From: Bacillota bacterium
GTDB taxonomy: Bacteria; Bacillota; Clostridia; Lachnospirales; Lachnospiraceae
NCBI GenBank assembly: GCA_023418475.1
Contig: JAEZZO010000085.1
Coordinates: forward strand, 1-64,000
Direction of reading: 5' to 3'
DNA length: 64,000 bases
Below, in pieces: positions 54,603 to 62,895 of the stretch. The notes below the pieces were generated by a model. That model did not search any database, was not told where the DNA came from, and was given only the letters and a program-made list of their open reading frames with translations. A program made the translations under genes and the position numbers. Position 1 is the stretch's first letter, and each line of letters starts with the position of its first letter.

Positions 54603-56477
54603 ATGAAACTAAAAATAATGGGATTATGCTTGATTCTTATCTTGATTTTATCGGGCTGCAGTACAAACAGCAGCAAGGAAAGTGCAAAATATCTGAAGGA
54701 GGGTAAGAATATTACAAAGGAGAATTCGGCTCCAGCAGCGGATAATAAGCCAGGCACTGCATCAGTGGAAAATATTCTGGCGAGATTAACTCTGGATCAA
54801 AAAGCTGCTCAGATGGTACAGGCGGCAGTGAGTAATATTTCGGCTGATAAAATGAAGGAGAATTGTTATGGCAGTATTCTATCTACCTACGGCATTCATT
54901 CCCTCAATTCGAATGAATGGAAAAAATTGATACTCAATTATCAGAAAGCCGCCATAAGTTCGAAAGCAGAGATTCCCTACCTATATGGAAATGATGCGGT
55001 TCACGGGGTAAATACCTGCGAAAGCACAGTCATTTTTCCGCATAATATTGGTATTGGTGCCGCTCATAATAAGGAATTAACGTATCAGATGGGATTGGCT
55101 GTGGCGAATGAAGCAAAGCTGACGGGAATGCTATGGAGTTTCTCACCGTGCTTAGCAGCGACTCAGGATCCAAGATGGGGACGTACCTACGAGAGCTATT
55201 CCTCGGATACCAATATTGTTACGGAGCTTGGTACATCCTTTACAAAGGGGATGATCGATGGCGGAGTTCTTCCCTGTGCAAAGCATTTTTTCGCAGACGG
55301 TAATGTTATGTATGGTACAGGTGATACGGTGGATGGGGTAAACAGATTAATCGATCGTGGTGATGCAAAGCTTTCTGATGCAGAAATTCAGACTTCTCTA
55401 AAGGTTTATCAGGCTATGATTGATGCCGGTGTTAAGACAATTATGATCAGTCATAGCAGTGTAAATGGAATTAAGATGCATGCGAATGAGAAATACATAT
55501 CCATGTTAAAAAACAAGATGGGATTTCAAGGCTTTATCATAAGTGATTGGGACTCTATTCATAATATACCGGGTGAAAACCTGAAGGATCAGACAATTAC
55601 TGCAATTAATACCGGTATCGATATGCTGATGGAGGATACCAAATATGAGGAATGTCGGCAATATATTGTGGAAGCGGTAAAGGAAGGTAAGATTCCCGTT
55701 GATCGTGTCAACGATGCGGCCAGAAGAATCCTGACGGTAAAGAAGGAGATGGGCATTCTGGATGATCCGATGATGAAGAAAGTAACCTCCAGGGAAAGCA
55801 GTGTTGGATCAAGGGAATACCGGGATTTAGCAAAAAAATTAGTGGAACAGAGCCTTGTATTATTAAAGAATGATAATTCTATCCTGCCGATAAAGAAAGG
55901 AACAAAGCTATTTGTGACCGGACCAGCCGCAAATGATGTCGGAGTGCAGTGTGGAGGTTGGACGATCACGTGGCTTGGTAGTTCAGATGCGGATAACGGT
56001 GGTCATAAGTGGGTACGGGAAGGAAAAACCATCCTTGAAGGACTTAAGGAGCTTGCCGGTGAGTATCAACTGGAGATTATCACTGATCCAGAGAAAGCAG
56101 TGGATGCTGATATGACATTACTATGTCTTGGAGAAAAAACATATGCCGAATGGAAAGGGGATAGTACAGATATCAGTATAACGGGCGAGTTTGGTCTTGA
56201 CGGCAATGTGAAAGCAATTGATCTTGCAAAAAGCCTGGAACATCCGACGGTAGCTTGTATTGTAGCAGGAAGAAATGTTATAATAAGCGATTATAAGAAG
56301 CAGTGGGACGGCATTGTAATGTGTTACCTGCCGGGAAGTGAAGGAGATGGAATTGCGAATGTATTAACCGGTAAAAGCAGCTTTAAAGGAACCTTACCAA
56401 TGCCATACTATGCAAGGATAGAAGATATCAGGACAGACAGGGTAATGTATCCGGTAGGATATGGATTGAAATATTAG
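54603..56477 (+). CDS. GH3 beta-glucosidase-type lipoprotein
   Basis: 624 residues, exported: signal peptide with lipobox LSGC, Cys19 lipidated, so anchored outside the cell. GH3 N-terminal barrel: YLYGNDAVHGVNTCESTVIFPHNIGIGAA, CAKHFFADG, and the nucleophile Asp in GFIISDWDSIH near residue 313. C-terminal alpha/beta domain: SLVLLKNDNSILPIKKG, FVTGPAANDVGVQCGGWTITW, VACIVAGRNVIISDY. The two-domain length and the GGWTITWLG phrase resemble exo-1,3/1,4-beta-glucanases of the ExoP/barley ExoI group. It releases glucose from beta-glucan oligosaccharides at the cell surface. GAAAGGA precedes the ATG. Monocistronic. Confidence 0.93.
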   Translation: MKLKIMGLCLILILILSGCSTNSSKESAKYLKEGKNITKENSAPAADNKPGTASVENILARLTLDQKAAQMVQAAVSNISADKMKENCYGSILSTYGIHSLNSNEWKKLILNYQKAAISSKAEIPYLYGNDAVHGVNTCESTVIFPHNIGIGAAHNKELTYQMGLAVANEAKLTGMLWSFSPCLAATQDPRWGRTYESYSSDTNIVTELGTSFTKGMIDGGVLPCAKHFFADGNVMYGTGDTVDGVNRLIDRGDAKLSDAEIQTSLKVYQAMIDAGVKTIMISHSSVNGIKMHANEKYISMLKNKMGFQGFIISDWDSIHNIPGENLKDQTITAINTGIDMLMEDTKYEECRQYIVEAVKEGKIPVDRVNDAARRILTVKKEMGILDDPMMKKVTSRESSVGSREYRDLAKKLVEQSLVLLKNDNSILPIKKGTKLFVTGPAANDVGVQCGGWTITWLGSSDADNGGHKWVREGKTILEGLKELAGEYQLEIITDPEKAVDADMTLLCLGEKTYAEWKGDSTDISITGEFGLDGNVKAIDLAKSLEHPTVACIVAGRNVIISDYKKQWDGIVMCYLPGSEGDGIANVLTGKSSFKGTLPMPYYARIEDIRTDRVMYPVGYGLKY

Positions 56478-56800
56478 AAAGTCCTTCGATAAAATATACA
56501 GAATAATATTACCTTCAGCTATGAAGAGCTGTACCGCTGCGTAATGCCATTCCGAAGAGCGGCTCTGTTTCGGAAGTACTTATCGGAGGCACAGCAATGG
56601 GATTTGACTAGGCGGTGAACAGTAACGACAAAGCGTTACTAATATTAGTACTTGTATGCTTGAGGATTGAATAGGATGCGAACACATGATATTCTTAAGT
56701 AAATATAGTAATAGCAAACAAACATTTTATTATCACTTTCGTGATAACAAGCTTTTTTCTTGTTAATACAAACTAAAAATTTAGCACAAGGAGAAATAGC
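56478..56800. repeat. Intergenic region with interspersed repeat, copy B
   Basis: No gene. Positions 56550-56575 form the hairpin TTCCGAA/TTCGGAA, 56555-56595 resembles 47630-47670, and AGTAACG/CGTTACT (56621-56627, 56634-56640) makes a second hairpin. The phrase GTGAACAGTAACG recalls 13752-13765. The last 40 bases lead to the DUF1232 gene. Confidence 0.45.
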
Positions 56801-57172
56801 ATGAACTTGAAAGAAAGAGCAAAGCAATTAAAAACGGATGTTCCGGCAGTGTTTTTATGTTTAATAAGTAAAGATACACCATTATCAGCTAAAATTTTAG
56901 CAGGGGTTACAGTTTGTTATGCTCTCTCACCTATTGATCTGATTCCGGATTTTATTCCAATTCTAGGCTACCTTGATGATGTAATAATCCTGCCGGCATT
57001 GATTGCACTTACAATTCGTCTGATACCTGGGGATAGTTTTGAACGATATAGAGAAGAGGCCAAAGATATGTGGAGTAACGGAAAGCCAAAGAAATGGTAT
57101 TATGCGTTACCGATCGTTGCTATCTGGCTGTTGGTGATCTGGTTGTTTATAAGAGCACTTAAAATCATCTGA
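56801..57172 (+). CDS. DUF1232 (YkvA-like) membrane protein
   Basis: 123 residues. The family core is LSAKILAGVTVCYALSPIDLIPDFIPILGYLDDVIILPALIALTIRLIP (about 26-74), with the YALSPIDLIPDFIPILGYLDD signature of DUF1232. A second hydrophobic helix ends the protein (YYALPIVAIWLLVIWLFIRAL). AAGGAG lies about 9 bases before the ATG. The biochemical function of the family is not known. Single gene. Confidence 0.9.
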   Translation: MNLKERAKQLKTDVPAVFLCLISKDTPLSAKILAGVTVCYALSPIDLIPDFIPILGYLDDVIILPALIALTIRLIPGDSFERYREEAKDMWSNGKPKKWYYALPIVAIWLLVIWLFIRALKII

Positions 57173-57176
57173 TACA

Positions 57177-57290
57177 TTATTTTCGGTATTCTCCTGGGAG
57201 AACGCCGACATTTCTTTTAAATAGCACCGAAAATCTGCTGGGATTGGTATCCGATGCTTTTCGAAATCTGTTTGCAATTTTAAACAGCTG
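57177..57290 (-). pseudogene. C-terminal remnant of an AraC-family regulator
   Basis: The minus strand reads NPSRFSVLFKRNVGVLPGEYRK before a TAA at 57177. This is the second-HTH end pattern of AraC regulators (SRFS..FKR..G..P.EYRK), preceded by a degenerate IANRFRKASD. No first HTH or sensor domain is found upstream. Probably a decayed gene end. Confidence 0.45.
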
Positions 57291-57455
57291 TTTTTTGTCG
57301 TGTGACATCGTCACAGAAGGATATATCATATCGTGATATACTACCAGGTAAGCCCAAGTAAAATATATTCGCCACAAATACGAAAGAGATTGGTGTGATA
57401 CATCACGAAAATAAAAAATAGCTGGAAAAATAGATTAAACCATTTACCGGTACAG

Positions 57456-58958
57456 ATGGTATTGCTGATACTTATCATTGTTGCAATGGTGGAATTTATC
57501 TCTGTTTCTGTAATCATACTTAATTTGCTGAAGAAATTGAATATTAATCCGGATGATAAAATAATACAATTATTTATGGGAAAGATAGCAATGATTAATG
57601 TGAGCATGATCCTGCTTTTCGGGCTAATTGTATTGCTCGTATCCAGGGTTTTTAAGAAAATAAATAACTATGCTTTCTATAACTGTACCACCGGATTACC
57701 CAATAAAAATTATATGATGAACAATTTGATCAGTGAGATTACCGGGAACGGTGAATTTGCAGCATTAATCAGCCTGGATATGGATGATTTCAAAGCAGTC
57801 AATGATACGCTGGGACATCTTGCAGGAGATGAATTACTGCGGCTGACCGGAGAACGATTTCAAAATATCCTTCATACAAGAGACTGTGTTTGTCATATTG
57901 GAGGAGATGAATTCCTGTTCTTTATAAAATCGGTAAAGAATAAAGCAGAAACAGAACTGGTTGCAAAGGATATACTAAGAATATTTGCAGAGCCTTTTTA
58001 CATCAATGGAAGTAAGGTGGACTATGTAAGCGCGAGCATGGGTATTGCAATAACACCCAAGGACGGAACAGATTTTCAGACCTTGTATAATTGCAGTGAT
58101 GACGCAATGTATATGGCAAAAAAGCATGGAAAAAGCAGTTATATTTTTTATGATAAAAAAATGAGCTTCCATCTTTATGAAGATACGATTAAAAAGAAAG
58201 AAATAAAAGAAGGGATTAAACAAAAGGAATTCAAGGTATTTTACCAGCCCAAATATTCCGGGAACGGACTATTAATGGGCGCTGAAGCATTAGCAAGATG
58301 GGTGAAAGCAGATGGAACACGGTTGCCGCCTTCGGAATTCATAGAATTTGCGGAAAAAAATGGCCTTATCATTGCGATAACGGATTTGATTGTTGAGGAA
58401 GTATGTAAGGATATTCTTTCCTGGATCAAGAAAGGGAAAGAGGGTTTTGTCGTCTCTATAAATATTACTTCAGAGTATATTACCAATAGAAGATTAATGA
58501 AAAAATTAATTGACAAAATTGAAGATTTTCGGATACCCACAAAATACATTGAATTTGAAATAACAGAATCCATGGTAATAGAGGATTTTAATAAAGCGGT
58601 AGAAAATATTATATTGTTAAAGAGTTATGGAATTAAGGTGAGTATGGATGATTTTGGCACAGGATATTCTTCTCTTAATTATCTTAAGACATTACCAATT
58701 GATATCATAAAAATTGATAAGTCGTTTATTGATTCAATCAATCAGGAGGAAAAAGATAGAGTACTGTTAGAGAATATTATTCAATTGGCGCACGGCTTTC
58801 AGCTTACCGTAATTGCAGAAGGTGTTGAAAACAAGGCTCAATTAGAGGTATTACAAAAGATGGAGTGTGACATGTTCCAAGGCTATTACTTTGGGAAGCC
58901 TGTGGCGAAGAAGGATTTCGAGAGGATGTTCTTGACAGATAAGATATTGAAACCATAA
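57456..58958 (+). CDS. Membrane GGDEF-EAL dual-domain c-di-GMP protein
   Basis: 500 residues or slightly more. Two membrane helices (about 1-25 and 48-66) with a short loop, a GGDEF domain (about 75-235: NCTTGLPNKNYM, SLDMDDFKAVNDTLGHLAGDE, HIGGDEF) and an EAL domain (about 245-495: GAEALARW, FEITESMVI, MDDFGTGYSSLNYLK, IIKIDKSFI, IAEGVE, QGYYFGKPV). Both active-site sets are intact, so it could make and degrade c-di-GMP; the inhibitory RxxD is not seen. The ATG at 57456 is inside the first helix region and has no ribosome site; the open frame reaches about 17 codons upstream (KNSWKNRLNHLPVQ), where a rare ATA/ATC-type start or lost start may apply. Confidence 0.85.
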   Translation: MVLLILIIVAMVEFISVSVIILNLLKKLNINPDDKIIQLFMGKIAMINVSMILLFGLIVLLVSRVFKKINNYAFYNCTTGLPNKNYMMNNLISEITGNGEFAALISLDMDDFKAVNDTLGHLAGDELLRLTGERFQNILHTRDCVCHIGGDEFLFFIKSVKNKAETELVAKDILRIFAEPFYINGSKVDYVSASMGIAITPKDGTDFQTLYNCSDDAMYMAKKHGKSSYIFYDKKMSFHLYEDTIKKKEIKEGIKQKEFKVFYQPKYSGNGLLMGAEALARWVKADGTRLPPSEFIEFAEKNGLIIAITDLIVEEVCKDILSWIKKGKEGFVVSINITSEYITNRRLMKKLIDKIEDFRIPTKYIEFEITESMVIEDFNKAVENIILLKSYGIKVSMDDFGTGYSSLNYLKTLPIDIIKIDKSFIDSINQEEKDRVLLENIIQLAHGFQLTVIAEGVENKAQLEVLQKMECDMFQGYYFGKPVAKKDFERMFLTDKILKP

Positions 58959-58982
58959 CGAGAAAGAAGGATTTGGGTAAAA

Positions 58983-59558
58983 ATGATACATAAATATAAA
59001 GTGATTAATAAAGGCAAGCTGGACAGCCCAAAACGCAGGGAGGCACTTCCTGTCAGGAAAATAGCAAGCGAAATTGGAATAAAATATGCAGATAGGATAG
59101 CCGACATTGGATGCGGAATTGGTTATTTTACATTTCCGCTATCGGAGGTCGTAGGAAGTAAAGGTCTGGTGTATGCTCTCGATATAGAAGAGGAGATGCT
59201 GCAGGATATCAAATGTAAAATAGCAGAAAATAATATTAAGAATGTGGTGCCGGTTATCACCAGACCATACCAATTGACTTTAGAAAATAGTATGGTTAGA
59301 GTTGCATTTTTATGCACCGTTATGCATGAAGTGAAGATGAGGGAAAAGTTCCTGAAGGAGGTAAATCGTATTTTATTAGCGGATGGTAAAATAATTATTA
59401 TCGAATGGATCAAAAAGGATAGCGATTATGGACCGCCGGCTGACCACAGATTGGATAAAGATAGTATCAAAAGAAATCTATTGAGAACGGGTTTTCAGGA
59501 CATAGAAATTAAGGATTTTAATGAATATTTTTATATTGTGACGGCAAATAAGAAATAA
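58983..59558 (+). CDS. Class I SAM-dependent methyltransferase
   Basis: 191 residues with the Rossmann methyltransferase core: VRKIASEIG, ADIGCGIGYFTFPLSEVVG (SAM motif I), VYALDIEEEMLQDI (acidic ribose-binding residue) and MHEVKMREKFLKEVNRILLADGKIIIIEW. It resembles the UbiE/Methyltransf_25-type enzymes of anaerobes; the methyl acceptor is unknown. It begins 24 bases after the GGDEF-EAL gene and is likely co-transcribed. AAGGA lies about 12 bases before the ATG. A terminator follows. Confidence 0.87.
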   Translation: MIHKYKVINKGKLDSPKRREALPVRKIASEIGIKYADRIADIGCGIGYFTFPLSEVVGSKGLVYALDIEEEMLQDIKCKIAENNIKNVVPVITRPYQLTLENSMVRVAFLCTVMHEVKMREKFLKEVNRILLADGKIIIIEWIKKDSDYGPPADHRLDKDSIKRNLLRTGFQDIEIKDFNEYFYIVTANKK

Positions 59559-59676
59559 TTACAGAACCTGGTATTTTACACCGGAAGGGATATTAGAGTT
59601 GAGACAAGCTGCAGATACTATATATCTATAATAGGACGAATAAAAACAAGTAATAAGAAAGTGTTCGAAGGGAACA

Positions 59677-59721
59677 AAAGGGCTAAACTTTTTATCATCG
59701 TACAAAAGTGATTAGCCCTTT
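59677..59721. terminator. Bidirectional terminator
   Basis: Stem 59677-59686 with 59712-59721 (10 bp), continued by 59687-59692 with 59704-59709 after a 2-base bulge. It lies between the convergent methyltransferase and ferredoxin genes. Confidence 0.75.
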
Positions 59722-59762
59722 GTTATGAGCAAAAATACTGAAATAATATATGATAATTAGCG

Positions 59763-59954
59763 CTATTCCAGTACCAGTGCTTTGCGTGGACAAAAATTCG
59801 TACATTTACCACAACGGATGCAGGAAGCAAGATCAATTGTCGGTGCAGCAAATCCACGTTGCCGCAGTGCACCTACCGGACAGATCGGAACCGATGGACA
59901 TGGATGATTCTGTGGACAGTTCGCTGTTACAACTACCAATGTTTTTGTACTCAT
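59763..59954 (-). CDS. Small 4Fe-4S ferredoxin-like protein
   Basis: 63 residues. The second cluster motif is classical (SCIRCGKCTNFCP), and the first is ANCPQNHPCPSVPICPVGAL, so one or two [4Fe-4S] clusters are expected. The ATG at 59954 has GGAGG 7 bases upstream; the longer frame to 59984 is not supported. It lies 185 bases downstream of the NifX-like gene on the same strand, a pairing common in anaerobes where both take part in Fe-S or metal-cluster handling. Precise role unknown. Confidence 0.88.
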   Translation of the reverse strand: MSTKTLVVVTANCPQNHPCPSVPICPVGALRQRGFAAPTIDLASCIRCGKCTNFCPRKALVLE

Positions 59955-60139
59955 TCGAAATACCTCCATACGATGTAAATCCATTTAGGATTTATTAAGA
60001 ATAGTATAGAGTATTGATGTCGTATTTTCTGTAACTATATCACATGTCATAATATGATTTACCCTGAATTATATCATGCTTTCTCATAAAAATATCCCAG
60101 GCAATGGATCAGGATTTGCAATGGGATGTTTTCATCTGA

Positions 60140-60496
60140 TTAGTGCTGGCAGCCATGCTCATGTTCGTGGCATGTAAAACCGGAATCTTTGACGGAACCG
60201 GAAAGCCATGCAAGAGCAACTTCCTTTACATTTCCCTGACAGCCGCGTACAACATCAATACCGGAATGATTAAGTACGTTTACTGCCCCATCGCCCATAT
60301 TTCCTGCGAGCATCATAGTTACTCCCTTTTCTGCGAGAACAGATGCTACATTTGATTTACATCCACACCCGGCAGGGGAAGGTACAATTTCCTGACTGAT
60401 AATTTCTGATTCGTTTACTGTAAATACAGTAAAGTATTCACAATGGCCAAAATGACTGTCAATAAGGTCTCCACAGGAAGGTAATGCTATTTTCAT
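60140..60496 (-). CDS. NifX/NifB-C-like iron-molybdenum cofactor-binding protein
   Basis: 118 residues, the dinitrogenase iron-molybdenum cofactor biosynthesis fold (RNase H-like, MTH1175 group). Evidence: KIALPSCGDLIDSHFGHCEYFTVF, GVTMMLAGNMGDGAVNVLNHSGIDVVRGCQGNVKEV. The tail CHEHEHGCQH is rich in Cys and His and suggests metal binding. No nif genes are nearby, so a role in nitrogenase is unlikely; relatives occur widely in non-fixing anaerobes. AGGAGT lies about 7 bases before the ATG at 60496 (the frame runs to 60532). Expression is probably set by the palindrome at 60569-60596. Confidence 0.9.
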   Translation of the reverse strand: MKIALPSCGDLIDSHFGHCEYFTVFTVNESEIISQEIVPSPAGCGCKSNVASVLAEKGVTMMLAGNMGDGAVNVLNHSGIDVVRGCQGNVKEVALAWLSGSVKDSGFTCHEHEHGCQH

Positions 60497-60560
60497 AATT
60501 ACAACTCCTTTGATTTGTTTTTTTATAAGCAAGATGTTTTTGTAGACATCCTATTGAGTT

Positions 60561-60596
60561 ATTTTAGATTAGTTATTGACATATGTCAATAACTAA
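60561..60596 (-). promoter_or_regulatory. Promoter with 28-bp perfect palindromic operator for the NifX-like gene
   Basis: On the minus strand TTGACA (60584-60589), 17-base spacer and TAAAAT (60561-60566). The perfect palindrome 60569-60596, with centre TTGACATATGTCAA and arms TTAGTTA/TAACTAA, covers the -35 and most of the spacer. A bound regulator would block RNA polymerase. The cognate regulator is not adjacent. Confidence 0.85.
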
Positions 60597-60831
60597 AAGT
60601 AACTTATTATTTTTACATTGTACTAAGATTTGTCCTTCTTGTAGAAGCTGTTGATAAAGGTATTGCGGAGGGGACTTTGAAAAAATGAATGGTCAGCAGA
60701 AAAACCGCATAATTCTATTGACTTTTACAATGGGTCTTTTTAACACCAGTAAGAGAAAGAGCAGTTATTTAGAAAATTATCATCATATCTCATCAAAGGA
60801 GTTCAAAAAGAATCCTATCATTACAGCATGA
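60597..60831 (+). pseudogene. Possible frameshifted C-terminal remnant of a TetR regulator
   Basis: One frame ends with VEAVDKGIAEGTLKK at 60682, and another continues from 60685 with MNGQQKNRIILLTFTMGLFN to a TGA at 60831. Joined across the A-run near 60680-60685, this reads like the last helices of a TetR ligand domain (E.GI.EG.L followed by ILLTF..GLF). No HTH is found upstream. Tentative; the second part alone could be a 48-residue ORF. Confidence 0.35.
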
Positions 60832-60942
60832 GATTAATCGAAGAAAAGGACTCGAAATCAATATACCTTACCGCAGTAAAACTCTACGGAGCGTTGATTG
60901 TATCTTCCGGTACATTTGTTTACACTAATAGAGTAGACAATT

Positions 60943-60983
60943 GTTGTTATTGAATGAAATTACATTTTTTGTTCAATAACAAC
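60943..60983. repeat. Perfect 12-bp inverted repeat before the GIY-YIG gene
   Basis: GTTGTTATTGAA (60943-60954) and TTCAATAACAAC (60972-60983), 17-base T-rich loop, about 60 bases before the start codon. Either a terminator of an upstream remnant or an operator. Confidence 0.55.
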
Positions 60984-61045
60984 CGAATATGATATTCAGA
61001 AAGTATCCTATCTTAAAATGATGGAACAGAAAAGAGGTGCCGATC

Positions 61046-61405
61046 ATGGATTTGGCAAAACGAAAGGGATTGAAAAACGCTTATAAAGACATACAGGCTG
61101 TCGGAGGTATCTACTGTATTGAGTGTGATGGCAACCATCGCAGGTGGGTGAAAGCAACAACAAATCTGGCAGGCCAGCAGAATAAATATACATTTGCTAT
61201 ATCAACAAATTCCTGTCCTGAGCCTGCAATGCGTACAGAGTGGAATCAATATGGGGTAAATTCATTTTCCTTTACGGTCCTAGAGGAACTAAAAAAGAAG
61301 GAAACACAATCGGATCGTGAATTTTCAGCAGATATCGATATACTTCTGGAAATGTGGCTGGAAAAATATAATCAGGATGGACAACTGTATGGAACAGAAA
61401 GTTAA
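61046..61405 (+). CDS. GIY-YIG-like protein
   Basis: 119 residues resembling the small GIY-YIG superfamily proteins found in Firmicutes: GLKNAYKDIQAVGGIYCIECDG then AISTNSCPEPAMRTEWNQYGVNSFSFTVLEELKKKE and a C-terminal DILLEMWLEKY. The GIY element is present, but the YIG element is not recognisable (KATTN), so nuclease activity is doubtful. The ATG at 61046 follows AGAGGT by about 9 bases; a GTG at 61037 is also in frame. Its end overlaps the DUF2087 gene by 17 bases, and such pairing suggests a joint function that is not known. Confidence 0.78.
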   Translation: MDLAKRKGLKNAYKDIQAVGGIYCIECDGNHRRWVKATTNLAGQQNKYTFAISTNSCPEPAMRTEWNQYGVNSFSFTVLEELKKKETQSDREFSADIDILLEMWLEKYNQDGQLYGTES

Positions 61406-61658
61406 TATAGAACGATTTCTCGACAGTACCGGAAAAATCATGCAGCTGCCTCAAAAGCAGGCAATAAAACGCGAGCTGCTGAAATACCTGGCCTCCAAAT
61501 TTGAAGAGGGTAGTATTTATTCCGAACGGGAAGTGAATGAGATCTGCAATGAATGGCATACCTTTGGAGATCATTTCCTTCTTCGTAGGGAACTTGTTGA
61601 TCATGGCCTCTTATGCCGTAAGCAGGATGGTTCTCAATATTGGAAGACGCAGATATAA
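61389..61658 (+). CDS. DUF2087 domain protein
   Basis: 89 residues. It matches DUF2087, a small winged-helix-like domain often found at the end of ArsR-type regulators: NIERFLDSTGKIMQLPQKQAIKRELLKYLASKFEEGSIYSEREVNEICNE, then DHFLLRRELVDHGLLCRKQDGSQYWK. The start at 61389 lies inside the preceding gene with AGGATGG 5-8 bases upstream; an ATG at 61377 is an alternative. The overlap implies translational coupling. A strong terminator follows. Confidence 0.82.
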   Translation: MEQKVNIERFLDSTGKIMQLPQKQAIKRELLKYLASKFEEGSIYSEREVNEICNEWHTFGDHFLLRRELVDHGLLCRKQDGSQYWKTQI

Positions 61659-61705
61659 GGTGATACCGTGTATCATTTGATAGATCGCTAAAATAAGCAT
61701 TTATG

Positions 61706-61740
61706 AAAAGGCAAAAATCGAATAAGATTTTTGCCTTTTT
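61706..61740 (+). terminator. Intrinsic terminator after the DUF2087 gene
   Basis: Perfect 14-bp stem (61706-61719 with 61726-61739), 6-nt loop, ending in a T-run. Confidence 0.9.
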
Positions 61741-61906
61741 GGAGGTATAGGAGATGTTTTTATATGAAATTCATTAAATTGTAACAAGAGAAAGAATAAT
61801 GTTTCCTTTATAAAATGATTATTCGTAATTCAAAGCGGTAAAAAATGTAATTAAATATTTGCTTGGAGCAGGTTTGGATTAATGAATTAAGGTATTGAAT
61901 AAAAAT
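61741..61906. other. Short intergenic unit between two terminators
   Basis: No convincing ORF. As it ends in a second T-run terminator (61907-61930) it could encode a short transcript or be the remnant of a gene; its base composition is very AT-rich. Confidence 0.3.
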
Positions 61907-61930
61907 GGGTGCAGCAGCCACCCTTTTTTT
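61907..61930 (+). terminator. Small intrinsic terminator
   Basis: GGGTG (61907-61911) with CACCC (61919-61923), 7-nt loop, followed by seven Ts. It ends no visible gene. Confidence 0.65.
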
Positions 61931-61950
61931 ACGTCTTTTTTTAATTAGTA

Positions 61951-61990
61951 CTTGCTAATGACGTAACGTCGCATGATAGTATATTAATAG
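61951..61990 (+). promoter_or_regulatory. MerR-type operator/promoter
   Basis: GACGTAACGTC (61960-61970) is a perfect 11-bp palindrome of the kind bound by MerR-family regulators, 137 bases before the MerR gene. TTGCTA (61953-61958) and TATATT (61981-61986) flank it with a 22-base spacer, longer than normal, as in MerR-activated promoters. Confidence 0.55.
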
Positions 61991-62106
61991 GATTTCATTA
62001 TGATTAGTTGTAAGAAGCGGTATTACATGTATATGGCTAGATACTAATTATGACAAATTATAGTTACGATTACTTAAGAGCGATTAATAAAAGAAGGAGA
62101 AACGAT

Positions 62107-62895
62107 ATGGAAAATAAGGAAGAACGTCTGTTTACGATTGGAGAATTGGCTAAGCTTGTGGGAGTATCTGTGAGAACACTGCAATATTATGATCAAAAAA
62201 AATTACTGAGCGCTACTTATACCGATGGACATAAAAGAGTTTATACCCGAGATGATATCCTAAAGCTTCAACAGATTATTTTTTTGAAATCATTAGGGTT
62301 CCCTCTGCAAGAGATAAACAATAACTTATTGAGATCAAAAAATCCCATAGAATTAAAGAAAGTTTTTACCAGGCAGCGCGAAGTATTATTACGTCAAATT
62401 ACAAACCTGAATGAAATCGCTGTTACACTGGATCAGGTAATAGCGGAAGCGGAGGACGGGCAGGAGATTAGTCTTGACAGACTGATTACTATCATGGAAT
62501 TGATGAAGCAAGGAAATCCTTACTCCTTTGTTGTAAGATATCTGAACGACGAGCAGCTTAAAAGTGTTACGGATAGATTAATTCCCTCGTCAGAAAAAAA
62601 TAAAGTTTTAGTAATGGAAGTATTCGAGGAATTAGATAATCTCTATCGCCAGAGAGCTGATCCTGCCGGCGAAGAGGGACAGGAGCTTGCCAAACGTTGG
62701 TGGAACATGGTGAATGATTTTACTACAGGTGATATTGACTTACTTGGAAAACTTATTTTGGCAGGGAGAGATATCAACAACTGGCCCAAAGAAACGAAAA
62801 ATATCAGTGAACCGATAGAGAATTTTTTGAAAAAGGCAATCAGTATTTACTTCTTGAATAATGGAATTCATATAACAGATACAGAAGGAATATGA
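62107..62895 (+). CDS. MerR family transcriptional regulator
   Basis: 262 residues. The N-terminal winged HTH is clear: FTIGELAKLVGVSVRTLQYYDQKKLLSA, then DGHKRVYTRDDILKLQQIIFLKSLGFPLQEI. A coiled-coil dimer helix follows (about 85-120), and the C-terminal 130 residues (KRWWNMVNDFTTGDIDLLGKL near 195-215) look like a TipAS-type effector-binding domain, which binds antibiotics or other hydrophobic ligands in known members. AAGGAG lies 8 bases before the ATG at 62107. A palindrome upstream suggests autoregulation; the downstream membrane protein may be its target. Confidence 0.9.
   Translation: MENKEERLFTIGELAKLVGVSVRTLQYYDQKKLLSATYTDGHKRVYTRDDILKLQQIIFLKSLGFPLQEINNNLLRSKNPIELKKVFTRQREVLLRQITNLNEIAVTLDQVIAEAEDGQEISLDRLITIMELMKQGNPYSFVVRYLNDEQLKSVTDRLIPSSEKNKVLVMEVFEELDNLYRQRADPAGEEGQELAKRWWNMVNDFTTGDIDLLGKLILAGRDINNWPKETKNISEPIENFLKKAISIYFLNNGIHITDTEGI

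Noticed and set aside
60828..60953. 41-codon ORF (MRLIEEKDSKSIYLTAVKLY...) overlapping the TetR-like relic by ATGA
   Set aside because: No ribosome site and no family resemblance; probably chance or part of the decayed region.
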